Origin: Edaphocola flava
GTDB lineage: Bacteria > Bacteroidota > Bacteroidia > Chitinophagales > Chitinophagaceae
Length of the DNA: 64,000 nt
Reading direction: 5' to 3'
Assembly (NCBI RefSeq): GCF_004118155.1
Contig: NZ_SAIQ01000001.1
Span: 992,001-1,056,000, forward strand
Positions 18,177-28,504 of the stretch are shown here, piece after piece (the first letter of the stretch is position 1; the number at the start of each line of letters is the position of its first letter). The notes beneath the pieces were generated by a model. That model was not told the DNA's origin. It ran no database searches and saw nothing but the letters and a program-made list of their open reading frames with translations. The translations under genes were made by a program, and so were the position numbers.

Positions 18177-19385
18177 TTAACTCAGATGGACAACAGACTC
18201 CTTCAGGAATATGTGATTATGCGGAATCAGGTCAGACTTAGTTAATGTCTTAGACACCGTCAGAATCATAACACCTGCAAATCCTGCAAAAATACCCATT
18301 TCGTACCAGCTGATATTCCAGTTATGACCGGAAGGACCAGGATAAGTTAATAAATATAAGTTTAACCACTGACCAAAGATAATGATCATCGCCATAAACA
18401 CCACTGTAAAGTAGTTACGTTTGCTTGGGCGGGACATCAGGATCAGGATCGGTCCTACAAAGTTTACAACAATATTCAGATAGAATAAGAAGCTGTAAGG
18501 TCCGTTTTGACGTTTGTTATAATAAGTTGTTTCCTCAGGAATGTTACCATACCAGATCAGCATGTATTGTGCGAACCAGGTATAAGTCCAGAAGATAGAG
18601 AAGGCAAACATGAACTTACCTAAGTCATGGATGTGCTCTTTATTTACCAATACAAGATTACCTTGATTTTTCAGGTATACAGTCCACAACAGGATCAGCG
18701 CCATACCAGAAACGAACGCTCCTGCGAATACGTGCCAGCTGAACAGTGTTGAATACCAGTGTGCATCAATACTCATGATCCACATCCATGGAGTAGTACT
18801 CATCATAGTTAAACCATAAACTACCATGAAAGCACCAGCCAGAGAAACTGTTTTCCAGTAAAGTTTAGTTGAATTTTTTGGTGCAGACTCCTGTGCAATG
18901 GACATTGATCTGAACTTTCTACCGAAGAAGCTCCACAGACCTACTGCAGCAACAGAGAATCCGATGAACATTCCTTTATTCAGGAATGTAGATTTACCTT
19001 CCAGTACTTTATCACCATGAGGATTTACCCAGTGATAAATAGGATTATGATCACCTAAACCGAAGATCATGCTGAATAAAATGATCAGCACCAGCAGACC
19101 GAAAACCCAAACATTAGCACCGATAGCTTCCGGTACTCTTTTATAGGCAACAATCCAACCTCCCTGAGCCAAACCGGCAGCCGCCTGAATGAATATAGAA
19201 GAGATAGCCATGAACAGGAAGAAAATACCATTTTGCATTAACCCCATCCAGAAACGTACCAGACCGGTTTCTTCATGCTTTCCTAAAAAGCAGACAGCAC
19301 CAGCGATCAATGTAATAATACCAATTAATGATAATACCAAACCTGTTTTCTTTAAACCCGAAGGGACTTCAAAACGATCGGTCAT
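18177..19385 (-). CDS. actF: alternative complex III subunit ActF (quinol-binding membrane subunit)
   Basis: 402-residue integral membrane protein of the NrfD-like type, with about ten hydrophobic helices. In alternative complex III, ActF and ActC are the two homologous membrane subunits that bind quinol. The gene is recognised mainly from its position after actE and before the oxidase genes, and from segments typical of the family (GGWIVAYKRVPEAIGANVW, ISTTPWMWIMSIDAHWYST-like region, ILLWTVYLKNQGNL). Gap to actE is 43 bp. The start is the ATG at 19383-19385. Confidence 0.9.
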   Translation of the reverse strand: MTDRFEVPSGLKKTGLVLSLIGIITLIAGAVCFLGKHEETGLVRFWMGLMQNGIFFLFMAISSIFIQAAAGLAQGGWIVAYKRVPEAIGANVWVFGLLVLIILFSMIFGLGDHNPIYHWVNPHGDKVLEGKSTFLNKGMFIGFSVAAVGLWSFFGRKFRSMSIAQESAPKNSTKLYWKTVSLAGAFMVVYGLTMMSTTPWMWIMSIDAHWYSTLFSWHVFAGAFVSGMALILLWTVYLKNQGNLVLVNKEHIHDLGKFMFAFSIFWTYTWFAQYMLIWYGNIPEETTYYNKRQNGPYSFLFYLNIVVNFVGPILILMSRPSKRNYFTVVFMAMIIIFGQWLNLYLLTYPGPSGHNWNISWYEMGIFAGFAGVMILTVSKTLTKSDLIPHNHIFLKESVVHLS

Positions 19386-19428
19386 AATGTATCTATTTTT
19401 TTATCTAATTAATTATTTGTTGTTATGC

Positions 19429-20100
19429 TTATTTTTTTGCAACAGTTGTATCTTTAGCTGCAACAGCTCCTTTCGCAGCAGCAGTATCAGTTGCAGCTGT
19501 ACTACCTGCAGCTAAAGTGAATGGTGCACCACCGTTTTTAGATTGTACCTGCTTGATGTAAGCTAATACCTGCCAACGTTGCTTTACATTCAACTGGCTA
19601 GCATAAGATCCCATCATATTCTTACCGTAAACGATTGCATAGTACATTTTACCGATAGGCATAGTCAGGTAAGCTGCACCGCCTTTAAGGTTAGCCGGAG
19701 CCGCAGCAAACGGGCCAGAACCATCTTTGTACAATGGACCATTACCGTCCAGTTTATCACCGTGACATACACCACAGTAGATATTGTACAGACGAGTACC
19801 CTCTGCCATTTCTCCTTCAGTAAATTTGTAAGGAGATTGCAGTGCATAATAAGCACCGGTATCGGCAGCTGTCAGGTGTAAAGGCAGGTCATGACCTCTT
19901 GCAATAGTTCCTGCAACAGGCTCACGAGATGTCAAACCATCTTCAAAGTTCGGGTTTTCCGTATAGGCATCGTATGCACGGGAATAAGTCATATCCGGAG
20001 CATAGATTTTACCGGGATTACGACGTATACTACCGCTGTTACAAGAAGCAGCCAGCATAGCGCTACCTACCAAAAATGTTACAACAAAACGTTTATTCAT
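19429..20100 (-). CDS. actE: alternative complex III subunit ActE (monoheme cytochrome c lipoprotein)
   Basis: Cytochrome c subunit of the Act complex. The start is set at 20100, giving 223 residues with a lipoprotein signal (lipobox AASC, Cys20), rather than the in-frame ATG at 20139, which would put 13 polar residues in front of the signal peptide. One heme-binding motif, YCGVCHGDKLDGNG, and a distal Met ligand candidate in LTMPIGKMYYAI. The C-terminus is a low-complexity Ala/Thr/Lys tail. It is predicted to sit on the periplasmic side and pass electrons on towards the oxidase. Confidence 0.9.
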   Translation of the reverse strand: MNKRFVVTFLVGSAMLAASCNSGSIRRNPGKIYAPDMTYSRAYDAYTENPNFEDGLTSREPVAGTIARGHDLPLHLTAADTGAYYALQSPYKFTEGEMAEGTRLYNIYCGVCHGDKLDGNGPLYKDGSGPFAAAPANLKGGAAYLTMPIGKMYYAIVYGKNMMGSYASQLNVKQRWQVLAYIKQVQSKNGGAPFTLAAGSTAATDTAAAKGAVAAKDTTVAKK

Positions 20101-20145
20101 AAAATTCTGTATATAAAATGACTCCTTACGGTTAGTCAATTATTA

Positions 20146-20724
20146 TTATGCTAATTGTTTTTGATATTCTTCTTCTTTATCGAATCTACCATACCACCAG
20201 CCTTCTTCAGCAATCTGTACATTAGTCTCTACAGGGTTGGTACTATTCAAAAAGTTCATCAGCTCAGCTTCATCAGTTCCTTCTGTAACTTCAATAACCA
20301 CTACAAAAAGATCATCTGACTGGCGCGGATGGAAAACGTGTTTCTTTACACCCGGCATGATCTGGTTCAGATAACAATAAGTCAGTACCATACCTACCGC
20401 AGCAAACATTACAGTAAGCTCGAAGGTAATAGGAATCATTGCCGGTAAAGAGAAGAACGGTTTACCGCCATAGTTAATAGGCCAGTCTGAAGTAAAGATC
20501 CAGGACATAAAACCTAATGCGGTGCTGGTACCGGTGATACCAAAAATAAAACCGGCAACGTGCAGATCCGTTTCTTTTAATCCCATTGCCTGGTCCAGGC
20601 CATGCACTGGGAATGGAGTATACACATCGTGCAATTTATAACCACTGTGACGTACTTTATGAACGGCATCAAATAATGGTGCCTCATCATCGTAACAAGC
20701 TATTGCAAATTTTTTAACTGCCAT
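20146..20724 (-). CDS. actD: alternative complex III subunit ActD (DUF3341)
   Basis: 192 residues with two membrane helices (about 58-78 and 97-118) between a cytosolic N-terminal alpha/beta domain (starting FAIACYDDEAPLFDAVHKVR) and a C-terminal domain ending in GWWYGRFDKEEEYQKQLA. This is the DUF3341 architecture of ActD, a structural membrane subunit without known cofactor. Located between actC and actE with short gaps (58 bp and 45 bp). Confidence 0.93.
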   Translation of the reverse strand: MAVKKFAIACYDDEAPLFDAVHKVRHSGYKLHDVYTPFPVHGLDQAMGLKETDLHVAGFIFGITGTSTALGFMSWIFTSDWPINYGGKPFFSLPAMIPITFELTVMFAAVGMVLTYCYLNQIMPGVKKHVFHPRQSDDLFVVVIEVTEGTDEAELMNFLNSTNPVETNVQIAEEGWWYGRFDKEEEYQKQLA

Positions 20725-20782
20725 GATTTGTGTTCTTTATTTATAAACCCGTTTTACAACCGGTTAAAAATGCTTTATTTAA

Positions 20783-22216
20783 TTAATGTGCGTGTTCAGC
20801 AATGTGAATAAACTCTTCCAGAGATTTTTCTTCCAGTGCCAGGTTATCCTCATGTGCTTTATCGCCGGTAGTTTTCAATACAAACTTAATCTCTGCGATT
20901 GCAATAACCGGGAAGTATTTAGAGAACAGTAAGAAGCAAGTAAAGAACAAGCCAAATGTACCTAAATAGAATCCAAGCTCAGGCCATGTAGGTGAATAGT
21001 AAGACCAGTTAGATGGAATGTAATCACGATACAATGTAGTAGCGATAATTACGAAACGCTCAAACCACATACCAATGTTCACCACGATAGACAGGATGAA
21101 AGAGAACACGATATTACGACGTAATTTCTTGAACCAGAAGAACTGCGGAGACACTACGTTACAAGTCATCATCGCCCAGTAACTCCACCAGTATGGTCCG
21201 AGTACACGCCATTTAAATGCTTCCTGCTCGTATACAACCTGGCTGTACCATGCCATAAACAGCTCGGTCAGGTAAGCGATACCTACGATAGAACCAGTCA
21301 GTACGATTACTTTATTCATCGCTTCGATGTGACCCATCGTGATATACTCTTCCAGATGATAGATTTTTCTAACCAGGATCAATAAGGTATTTACCATCGC
21401 AAATCCGGAGAAGATCGCACCCGCAACGAAGTACGGAGGGAAGATGGTTGCGTGCCATCCCGGAATTACTGAAGTAGCAAAGTCAAAAGATACGATCGTG
21501 TGTACAGAAAGTACCAGAGGGGTAGACAGACCAGCCAGAACTAAAGACAGGGCTTCAAAACGCTGCCAGTTTTTAGCTGTACCAGTCCAACCGAAAGAGG
21601 CTAAACCGTATAAACGCTTACGTAATTTAGTTTTCGCTCTGTCACGGATAGTAGCAAAGTCAGGAATCAGACCAGAGTACCAGAATAACAGGGATACTGT
21701 AAAGTAAGTTGAGATCGCGAATACGTCCCACAGCAGTGCTGAGTTAAAGTTAGGCCATAATGGACCGCGGGTATTTGGTAAAGGCAATACATACATCGCA
21801 TCCCAAACACGACCCATGTGGAAGATAGGGAACTGACCCGCACACATTACCGCGAAGATTGTCATCGCCTCAGCTGCACGGTTTACACCAGTACGCCAGT
21901 GCTGACGGAACAGTAAGAGGATCGCAGAAATCAGTGTACCAGCGTGACCGATACCTACCCACCATACGAAGTTGGTGATATCCCATCCCCAACCGATAGT
22001 GTGGTTAATACCCCAAACACCGATACCCCAGTACACTTCCCAGAATACAGAGAAGGCACCAAAGCCTAAGAATAATAAAGAGACTACTAAACCAAAGTAC
22101 CAAAGCTTTGATGGCTTTTGCTCAATGGGACGACAGATATCTGCTGTAACATCCTTGTAGGTCTTGTTGCCATCTACTAATGGCTCTCTAATGAACGATT
22201 CGTATTTTAAATGCAT
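20783..22216 (-). CDS. actC: alternative complex III subunit ActC (NrfD/PsrC-family)
   Basis: 477-residue membrane protein with about ten helices of the NrfD/PsrC family, which forms the quinol site on the periplasmic side of the Act complex. Family features: [31 protein letters not shown]-like first helices with conserved His and Trp, [28 protein letters not shown] loop, and [20 protein letters not shown]. The tail after the last helix is charged and ends in HIAEHAH. It follows actB with a 103-bp gap. Confidence 0.95.
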   Translation of the reverse strand: MHLKYESFIREPLVDGNKTYKDVTADICRPIEQKPSKLWYFGLVVSLLFLGFGAFSVFWEVYWGIGVWGINHTIGWGWDITNFVWWVGIGHAGTLISAILLLFRQHWRTGVNRAAEAMTIFAVMCAGQFPIFHMGRVWDAMYVLPLPNTRGPLWPNFNSALLWDVFAISTYFTVSLLFWYSGLIPDFATIRDRAKTKLRKRLYGLASFGWTGTAKNWQRFEALSLVLAGLSTPLVLSVHTIVSFDFATSVIPGWHATIFPPYFVAGAIFSGFAMVNTLLILVRKIYHLEEYITMGHIEAMNKVIVLTGSIVGIAYLTELFMAWYSQVVYEQEAFKWRVLGPYWWSYWAMMTCNVVSPQFFWFKKLRRNIVFSFILSIVVNIGMWFERFVIIATTLYRDYIPSNWSYYSPTWPELGFYLGTFGLFFTCFLLFSKYFPVIAIAEIKFVLKTTGDKAHEDNLALEEKSLEEFIHIAEHAH

Positions 22217-22319
22217 AATTGATTTATTAATGCTGTACGGCTAAAGATCTTAGCAATACAAATCTAATGTCAATTTTTTTATTCTTAGAACCGGCCCGAA
22301 GACCGGCTCTGATGATATA

Positions 22320-25300
22320 TTAAATATGTTTATTGTAAACTTCGTCATGCTCGCTACCGTTCATCACTACATCCGTGTTACGGATTTTAGACAAGTAACT
22401 TACATTTGGTAATACGTGGATAGACTCCAGCATATAGAACAGACGCTCTTTATTGTTTACGTATCTGTCCTGGAATACTGCACTTTCTTTATCGTTAACG
22501 TTACCGAAAGTGATACAACCATTAGCACATGCTGACTGACAAGCTGTTTTCACATGATGATCTTTCAATGGTGTGCCTTCTTTTTTAGCAGTCAGTTTAC
22601 CATCCTGCAGACGTTGTACACAGAAAGAACATTTTTCCATTACACCACGTGAACGTACAGTAACATCCGGATTCAGTACCATTCTGGTCAGGTCATCATT
22701 GATGTCATCACGACGGCCATCTTCATACAGGTTATCATCGAAGCAGTCTGCACCATTCCAGTCAAACCAGTTGAAACGACGTACTTTGAATGGACAGTTG
22801 TTAGCACAGTATTTAGTACCGATACAACGGTTATATGCCATTTGGTTCAGACCTTCAGAACTGTGGTTGGTAGCAGATACCGGACAAACGTTCTCACAAG
22901 GAGCATTGTCACAGTGCTGACACAGCATAGGCTGGAACACCGTTTGAATAGTATCCGGATCATTAGGATCACCAGAGAAGTAACGATCGATTTTCAACCA
23001 GCTCATTTCCTGAACTTTGATCACGCGATCTTTACCTACTACAGATACGTTATTCTCTGCCTGACAAGCAATTACACATGCTGCACAACCTGTACAAGTA
23101 TTCAGGTCGATAGACATTGCCCAATGCAGGCCCATAGACTCGTGTACCGGATAGTGTGTACCGTTTTTACGGAAATCTTCTTCGAATTTTTTAGCGTCAA
23201 ATTTATCCCCTTTACCGTAAGCGTCATGACCTTCATGATGCTCTTCGTTAGGAGCTGTCAGATAATGCTCAATAGCTTCTCTGCGCTCATCAATCAACTC
23301 GTAAGGGTTTTCCTTGAATTTCTCTAAAGTATATTCGTATATAATAGGGCGTGTTTCTGCACTATTGTGTGTTTGGGTAACCGCAACAGGATAGAATTCT
23401 GCGGTTTTCTCAATCGTTACCGGAGCATTATAAGTGAAGGTTCCGTTGAAGCTAACCAATGGATAAGTGTTTTTACCCAGGTTTGCTGCTGCACGGCCTA
23501 CACCTTCAGATCTACCGTAACCCACAGCTACTGCAACCACATTGTGATGCATACCTGGAGTAACGATTACCGGTAAGGTAACTTCCTTATTACCAACTTT
23601 TAATTTTAATAAACGTTTTTTAGGATCAACCTGGTTGATAGAAGTCAGCTCAGCCTCAAATTTTTCTTTTGCAGTCTTAGGAGACATCATCACGTAGTTA
23701 TCCCAGGCAACTTTAGTCACCGGATCAGGCATTTCCTGTAACCATGGGTTATTACTCCATGCACCGCCATGACCCATAGCAACGTTCTGGAATACCACGA
23801 TTTCGTACTCACCACCTTTCACCGCGCTTGCTTTAGCGATTGCATCAGCAACATTGCCGGAGAAAGAGGCACCGCTTACTGCAGGAGTAGCAGGCTCGAT
23901 AATACCATCTTGTAATGCTTTATCGAAAGTAGCTTGTCCTAATTTACCGTTCCAGTAAGCATTAAACAGATCGTGGTAAGTACCTGTAGCACCTGCCCAT
24001 TTCAGTAAGCTGTCCTGGAATGCTCTTGTTTTGAACAAAGGAGCGATAGTAGGCTGAATAAAGCTAATATAGTTTGCTTTAGGCTCAGCATCACCCCAGC
24101 TTTCCAGCCAGTGATGATCAGACACTACATATTTACATTCTTTAGCAGTCTCGTCTAAACGATCGCTGAAAGAAACAGTTGTTTTTACTTTTTTAAGACC
24201 TGCCAGGAATTTAACTCCGTCGAAGTATTCGTAAGCAGGATTTACACCGTGGATTAACAGTGAGCTAACCTGACCAGCATTCATTGCATCTACCAGCGCT
24301 ACCATATCCGCATCAATACCTTTTTTGTATTTCAGAGGATTAGCAAAGTCGATAGTAGTGCCATTTGCACCGATCGCGTTATTGATTGCATTAATAATGA
24401 TCTGTACATTTACGTCATTGCTGCCGCTTACTACAAGACCATTTCCTTTTTTCAGGTCAGCTGCTGCCTTTACAAGCATTTTATCCAGGTTTTTAGAACC
24501 TGTGTTTGGTGCTGCACCTGTAGTAACTGCGCTATATAAAGCAGCAGCAACTTTACCGTACTCAGATGGTTTGCAGGTAGCACGCTCATCGGCATTAGCA
24601 CCGGTCATGCTCAACATACCTTCTACCTGGTAGTGCTTAGCCATTTCTGCAGTCTTAGCGTTTTTACCTTCGATCTTACGGCCGATAGTATACCCTTTAC
24701 TGAATTCTACCGGAGATAACCAGGTACCCAGGAAGTCTGCACCCAGACTGAATATTGTTTTCGCTTTCTCAAACAGGTAGTTAGGAATCATGCGGCTTCC
24801 GTAAGAAGCTTCATTAGCCAACAACATACCAGAATAAGAAACCGGATCGTATGTTACATGTTTTGCAGTTGGATATTTAGCCAGGAATTGTGCAATCGAC
24901 TGCTCTGTAGTAGGGCTGCTGATTGTTCCGGTCAGTAAGTAGATCGCACCACCTGCTGCCAGACCTGACATAATACCTGAATCTACTGCATCAAACGTAT
25001 CAACTGGCTTACCATCAACATGAGGCTGACGTAATCTCGTTTTGTCATACAGACTTAAGGTAGCAGCTACCATACGGGCAGAAGAACCACCAGCGGTAAT
25101 GGTAGAGAGTGTATTACCCTCGATCATGATAGGACGTCCTTCGCGGGTCTTAACTACTACCGGAATGATATCTCCGTTATCTACGAATGTAGATGCATAA
25201 TAGTTAGGTACACCCGGAATAATATCTTCCGGCTTAATTGCATAAGGGATCGCCTTTCTTACTGGCATTTCACAACTTGCTGCAACAGTAGCCGCAAGTG

Positions 25301-25469
25301 TGCTGAATCCTAAAAATTTCAGAAAATCACGACGCGGAGTAGTGGCATTCAATAAATTATCACTTAAGTCAAGTGGTAACTCTTCATTGAATTCGTTGGC
25401 TACACTTTGTTGATACTCTGGTGTATTCGCCAACTCTTCTAAACCTTTCCAATATTTTTTTTGACTCAT
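22320..25469 (-). CDS. actB: alternative complex III subunit ActB (molybdopterin-oxidoreductase-like and ferredoxin fusion)
   Basis: 1049-residue fusion of a molybdopterin-oxidoreductase-like part (about 60-740) and a four-cluster ferredoxin part (about 770-1010). A Tat-like signal (RRDFLKFLGF, followed by a lipobox-like AASC) lies about 60 residues in, after a long N-terminal extension typical of this family. Four groups of cysteines are seen: NTCTGCAACVIAC, LCQHCDNAPCENVC, CIGTKYCANNCPF, and the group from CSFCVQRL to CQSACANGC. In characterised Act complexes ActB binds Fe-S clusters but no molybdenum cofactor. It carries electrons from quinol to the c-type hemes of ActA and ActE. Length and architecture are normal; no frameshift is seen. 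Confidence 0.96.
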   Translation of the reverse strand: MSQKKYWKGLEELANTPEYQQSVANEFNEELPLDLSDNLLNATTPRRDFLKFLGFSTLAATVAASCEMPVRKAIPYAIKPEDIIPGVPNYYASTFVDNGDIIPVVVKTREGRPIMIEGNTLSTITAGGSSARMVAATLSLYDKTRLRQPHVDGKPVDTFDAVDSGIMSGLAAGGAIYLLTGTISSPTTEQSIAQFLAKYPTAKHVTYDPVSYSGMLLANEASYGSRMIPNYLFEKAKTIFSLGADFLGTWLSPVEFSKGYTIGRKIEGKNAKTAEMAKHYQVEGMLSMTGANADERATCKPSEYGKVAAALYSAVTTGAAPNTGSKNLDKMLVKAAADLKKGNGLVVSGSNDVNVQIIINAINNAIGANGTTIDFANPLKYKKGIDADMVALVDAMNAGQVSSLLIHGVNPAYEYFDGVKFLAGLKKVKTTVSFSDRLDETAKECKYVVSDHHWLESWGDAEPKANYISFIQPTIAPLFKTRAFQDSLLKWAGATGTYHDLFNAYWNGKLGQATFDKALQDGIIEPATPAVSGASFSGNVADAIAKASAVKGGEYEIVVFQNVAMGHGGAWSNNPWLQEMPDPVTKVAWDNYVMMSPKTAKEKFEAELTSINQVDPKKRLLKLKVGNKEVTLPVIVTPGMHHNVVAVAVGYGRSEGVGRAAANLGKNTYPLVSFNGTFTYNAPVTIEKTAEFYPVAVTQTHNSAETRPIIYEYTLEKFKENPYELIDERREAIEHYLTAPNEEHHEGHDAYGKGDKFDAKKFEEDFRKNGTHYPVHESMGLHWAMSIDLNTCTGCAACVIACQAENNVSVVGKDRVIKVQEMSWLKIDRYFSGDPNDPDTIQTVFQPMLCQHCDNAPCENVCPVSATNHSSEGLNQMAYNRCIGTKYCANNCPFKVRRFNWFDWNGADCFDDNLYEDGRRDDINDDLTRMVLNPDVTVRSRGVMEKCSFCVQRLQDGKLTAKKEGTPLKDHHVKTACQSACANGCITFGNVNDKESAVFQDRYVNNKERLFYMLESIHVLPNVSYLSKIRNTDVVMNGSEHDEVYNKHI

Positions 25470-25533
25470 AAGTCTGCTTTATATTGTAATATAATACTCG
25501 TAAAACGATGTATTGTTATTTTTTTAAATAATA

Positions 25534-26784
25534 TTAATAGTGACATTTTTGACATTCCAGACCACCCAGCTCAGCTTCAGTTACACCGTCTCTCTTACCG
25601 TCTTTAATCTCCTGGTGGTATTTTTCAAAGATGCTGTAGTAGTTATTATTCTGGAAATCAACTTTAGTTTCTCTGTGACAGTTAATACACCATCCCATAG
25701 ATAAAGACTCAAATTGTTTTACCTCGTCCATTTCCTGAATTGGACCGTGACAGGTCTGACATTGAACCTTACCTACTCTTACGTGTTGGCTGTGGTTGAA
25801 GTAAACGAAGTCTGCCAGGTTGTGGATTTTAGTCCATTTGATCGGAGTAGCAAGGATTTTACCCTGGTTGTCACGTTTGTATTCTTTTTTAGCAGGATCC
25901 CAGCCAGCGTATTTGTATAACTCCTGAATCTGTGCAGTACCATCGATTTTGTTTCCTTCGTGGTCGAACAGTTGCTCACCAGTATATTCACCGATCTGCT
26001 TGTGACAGTTCATACATACGTTAGTAGAAGGAATCATTGCCTGACGGCTATCGTTAACACCTGCGTGACAGTATTGACAGTTGATCTGGTTAATACCGGC
26101 GTGTACTTTGTGAGAATAGAAGATTGGTTGCTTAGGCATGTAGTTTTGCTGACGACCCATTTCAACACCACCGTTTACCATCCAGTAACCGGCAAGGATA
26201 AATAACAGGATACCAACTACTGCGATGAACACTTTATTTCTTTTCAGTGGTACATCCTTTTTATTAGGAATACCTTGTTCTGTATTGGCAACTTTATGTA
26301 AACCTTTGTTGATACGGATCAGGATCAGGGCCAGGACAGCCAGTACGATCGTAACCAGTACATATAACCATGTGTTATCTGCTTCTTTAGCAGGAGAACC
26401 AGCTGTATCGCCACCGGATGGAGTAGTAGTAGGTGGCTTATACTCTTCTACGTATTTAATGATTGCATCGATTTCCTCTTCTTTCAGATTAGGAAATGCA
26501 GTCATTGCAGTTTTGTTCCATTTAGTATAAATACCATTTGCGTACTTGTCGCCGCTGGCAATTACTGCAGCAGAGTTCTTAACCCATTTGTGGATCCACT
26601 CTGTGCTTGGAGCACGGCCTGTGATACCTTGCAGCGCAGGACCGGTTGCATCTTTAATAGGGTTGTGACAAGATGCACAGTTAGCCTGGAAAAGCGCTTT
26701 CCCGTCTTGTGCATTAGCCTGTGTAAAGCTTCCGAATACCGTTAATACAGCAATCAGAGCCATTATACTAACACGTTTAAACAT
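25534..26784 (-). CDS. actA: alternative complex III subunit ActA, six-heme cytochrome c
   Basis: First gene of the operon. The start at 26784 gives a clean signal peptide ending TQANA; the ATG at 26811 would add nine residues. There are six CXXCH motifs: one in an N-terminal cytochrome c-like domain (CASCH at 36-40) and five in the C-terminal half (CQYCH, CMNCH, CQTCH, CINCH, CQKCH). A membrane helix (about 137-157) and a second hydrophobic segment (about 183-202) separate the two parts. The classical ActA is a pentaheme protein, so this is a fusion with an extra monoheme domain, which I believe is usual in Bacteroidota. Electrons go from ActB through these hemes to the oxidase. Confidence 0.93.
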   Translation of the reverse strand: MFKRVSIMALIAVLTVFGSFTQANAQDGKALFQANCASCHNPIKDATGPALQGITGRAPSTEWIHKWVKNSAAVIASGDKYANGIYTKWNKTAMTAFPNLKEEEIDAIIKYVEEYKPPTTTPSGGDTAGSPAKEADNTWLYVLVTIVLAVLALILIRINKGLHKVANTEQGIPNKKDVPLKRNKVFIAVVGILLFILAGYWMVNGGVEMGRQQNYMPKQPIFYSHKVHAGINQINCQYCHAGVNDSRQAMIPSTNVCMNCHKQIGEYTGEQLFDHEGNKIDGTAQIQELYKYAGWDPAKKEYKRDNQGKILATPIKWTKIHNLADFVYFNHSQHVRVGKVQCQTCHGPIQEMDEVKQFESLSMGWCINCHRETKVDFQNNNYYSIFEKYHQEIKDGKRDGVTEAELGGLECQKCHY

Positions 26785-26858
26785 AAAATTTAACTTTAAA
26801 TATGCAGACACTAGAATTGTTTTTGTTTTTTAACTTAAGATTTACACAATCGCGCTTG

Positions 26859-26866
26859 CAAAAGTA
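26859..26866 (-). promoter_or_regulatory. -7 promoter motif (TACTTTTG) before actA
   Basis: Minus-strand match to TAnnTTTG about 75 bp before the actA start. No -33 TTG at the right distance; low confidence. The rest of the 26785-27078 gap is AT-rich and shows no other clear feature. Confidence 0.3.
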
Positions 26867-27078
26867 CAACACGAAATCCAATTTTTGTCCACATTTGTTA
26901 AAATTTTTTTTTCAATGCTGGCAAGGGTTTCAGCCGATTAATTGTCATTTTGAATATATGTTTGTCAAAATTGTGTCATACGCGGCATCACAGTTTTGTC
27001 AGAAATCCAAATCAAATCTTTACCTTCCCTTGACAAAAAGGCGCAAAACATATTTTAACAATAGATATATATGAATAA

Positions 27079-28410
27079 TTAACGGTCGAAAGTCAGGCGC
27101 TCGCCCATGATATTATCGATCACTTTTACACCATCAAATACCAGGTTCCCGTTTACATAGGTCTGGTCAATGCTGTAATCGAATGTTTTTCCCTCCAGCG
27201 GGCTCCATGCACAGTGATACAGGATATTCGATTTATCCACAGTATATGGTTTCTGACCCAGCAATACCAGGTCGGCAGCATAACCTTCTTTCAGATAACC
27301 TCTTTTTGCAATCCTGAAGCAATCTGCTGGGGCATGGCACATTTTTTCAACCACTTTCTCCATACTGATCTTTCCTTCCTGTACATATTGCAGCATCAGT
27401 TGCAGAGAGTGCTGTACCAGGGGCAGTCCGGCAGGTGCCTGTGCGTAAGGCTGCTGTTTTTCTTCCCAGGTATGCGGGGCATGGTCTGTCGCAATGATAT
27501 CCAGGCGGTCGTCCAGCAGGGCTTCCCAAAGGGCAGTACGATTTTCCGGCGCTTTAATAGCCGGATTACATTTGATCAGGTTGCCTTGTGTAGCGTAATC
27601 ATCGGCGGTGAAGTGCAGGTGATGTACACATACCTCATTGGTAATGCGTTTATCTTTCAACGGCAGCATATTGGAGAACAATTGCAGCTCTCTTGCCGTA
27701 GTAATATGCAGGATATGCAGGCGGGTATCATACTTTTTAGCCAGTTGAACGGCGGTAAAGCTGGAAGAAAAGCAAGCCTCTGCATCACGGATCAGCGGAT
27801 GGAAGGAGGCGTCTGTAGGATTGGGATATAACTCTTTATTGGCTGCAATAATACGTTCATCCTCGCAGTGTGTGGCAATCAGGTGCCCGGTTTCGGAGAA
27901 GATGGTGTTCAGGGTAACGAAGTTATCTACCAGCATATCGCCGGTGCTGCTGCCCATAAAAATCTTGATGCCGCAGACATTGTGCAATTTCTCATTTGCT
28001 TTAAGCACTTCTTCCACATTATTATTGGCTACACCCATAAAGAAGGAATAGTTAGCCACAGAAGTATTGGCGCCGATAGTGTATTTCTGCTCCAGTAGGT
28101 CTTGTGTGGTTGCCGGTGGGTTGGTATTGGGCATCTCCATAAAGGAAGTAACCCCACCTGCTACAGCTGCACGTGATTCAGAACCAATGGTAGCCTTATG
28201 CGTAAGCCCCGGCTCTCTGAAGTGCACCTGATCATCAATTACACCTGGTATTAACCATTTACCGGTTGCATCTATTTCCTGTACCTGCTCTGTCACCGAC
28301 AGATTTTCTCCGATTTTCTGAATCAGCCCGTCTTTAACCCAGAGGTCTGCGATAATGGTTTTGCCCTCGTTTACGATCCGGGCATTTTTGAAGAGTATAT
28401 TGTTGCGCAT
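27079..28410 (-). CDS. pyrC: dihydroorotase (class I), Bacteroidota type
   Basis: Catalyses reversible ring closure of carbamoyl-aspartate to dihydroorotate in pyrimidine synthesis. The start at 28410 (MRNNILFKNARI) is preferred over an upstream in-frame ATG that adds nine residues. The amidohydrolase fold is complete: IDDQVHFREPGLTHK near the first metal ligands, GIKIFMGSSTG with the Lys that is carbamylated in this family, and ATDHAPHT with the catalytic Asp. The first metal-binding His of the usual HxH is replaced by Gln61 (DDQVH), with His63 kept; as I remember, this is common in Bacteroidota homologues. It stands alone, with the act operon promoter region downstream. Allantoinase or a hydantoinase would be alternatives but fit less well. 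Confidence 0.88.
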   Translation of the reverse strand: MRNNILFKNARIVNEGKTIIADLWVKDGLIQKIGENLSVTEQVQEIDATGKWLIPGVIDDQVHFREPGLTHKATIGSESRAAVAGGVTSFMEMPNTNPPATTQDLLEQKYTIGANTSVANYSFFMGVANNNVEEVLKANEKLHNVCGIKIFMGSSTGDMLVDNFVTLNTIFSETGHLIATHCEDERIIAANKELYPNPTDASFHPLIRDAEACFSSSFTAVQLAKKYDTRLHILHITTARELQLFSNMLPLKDKRITNEVCVHHLHFTADDYATQGNLIKCNPAIKAPENRTALWEALLDDRLDIIATDHAPHTWEEKQQPYAQAPAGLPLVQHSLQLMLQYVQEGKISMEKVVEKMCHAPADCFRIAKRGYLKEGYAADLVLLGQKPYTVDKSNILYHCAWSPLEGKTFDYSIDQTYVNGNLVFDGVKVIDNIMGERLTFDR

Positions 28411-28504
28411 GTAAGAAAATTGAACGTGAAGCCCCAAAAATAAAGACTAATATGTAAAAAGGGCAGATAATCCTGAAATGTTTGTGCTATATAGCCGGAC
28501 TGCA

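Noticed and set aside
22842-23327. 161-codon open frame antisense to actB
   Set aside because: Opposite a clear ferredoxin region; amino acid composition is not protein-like.
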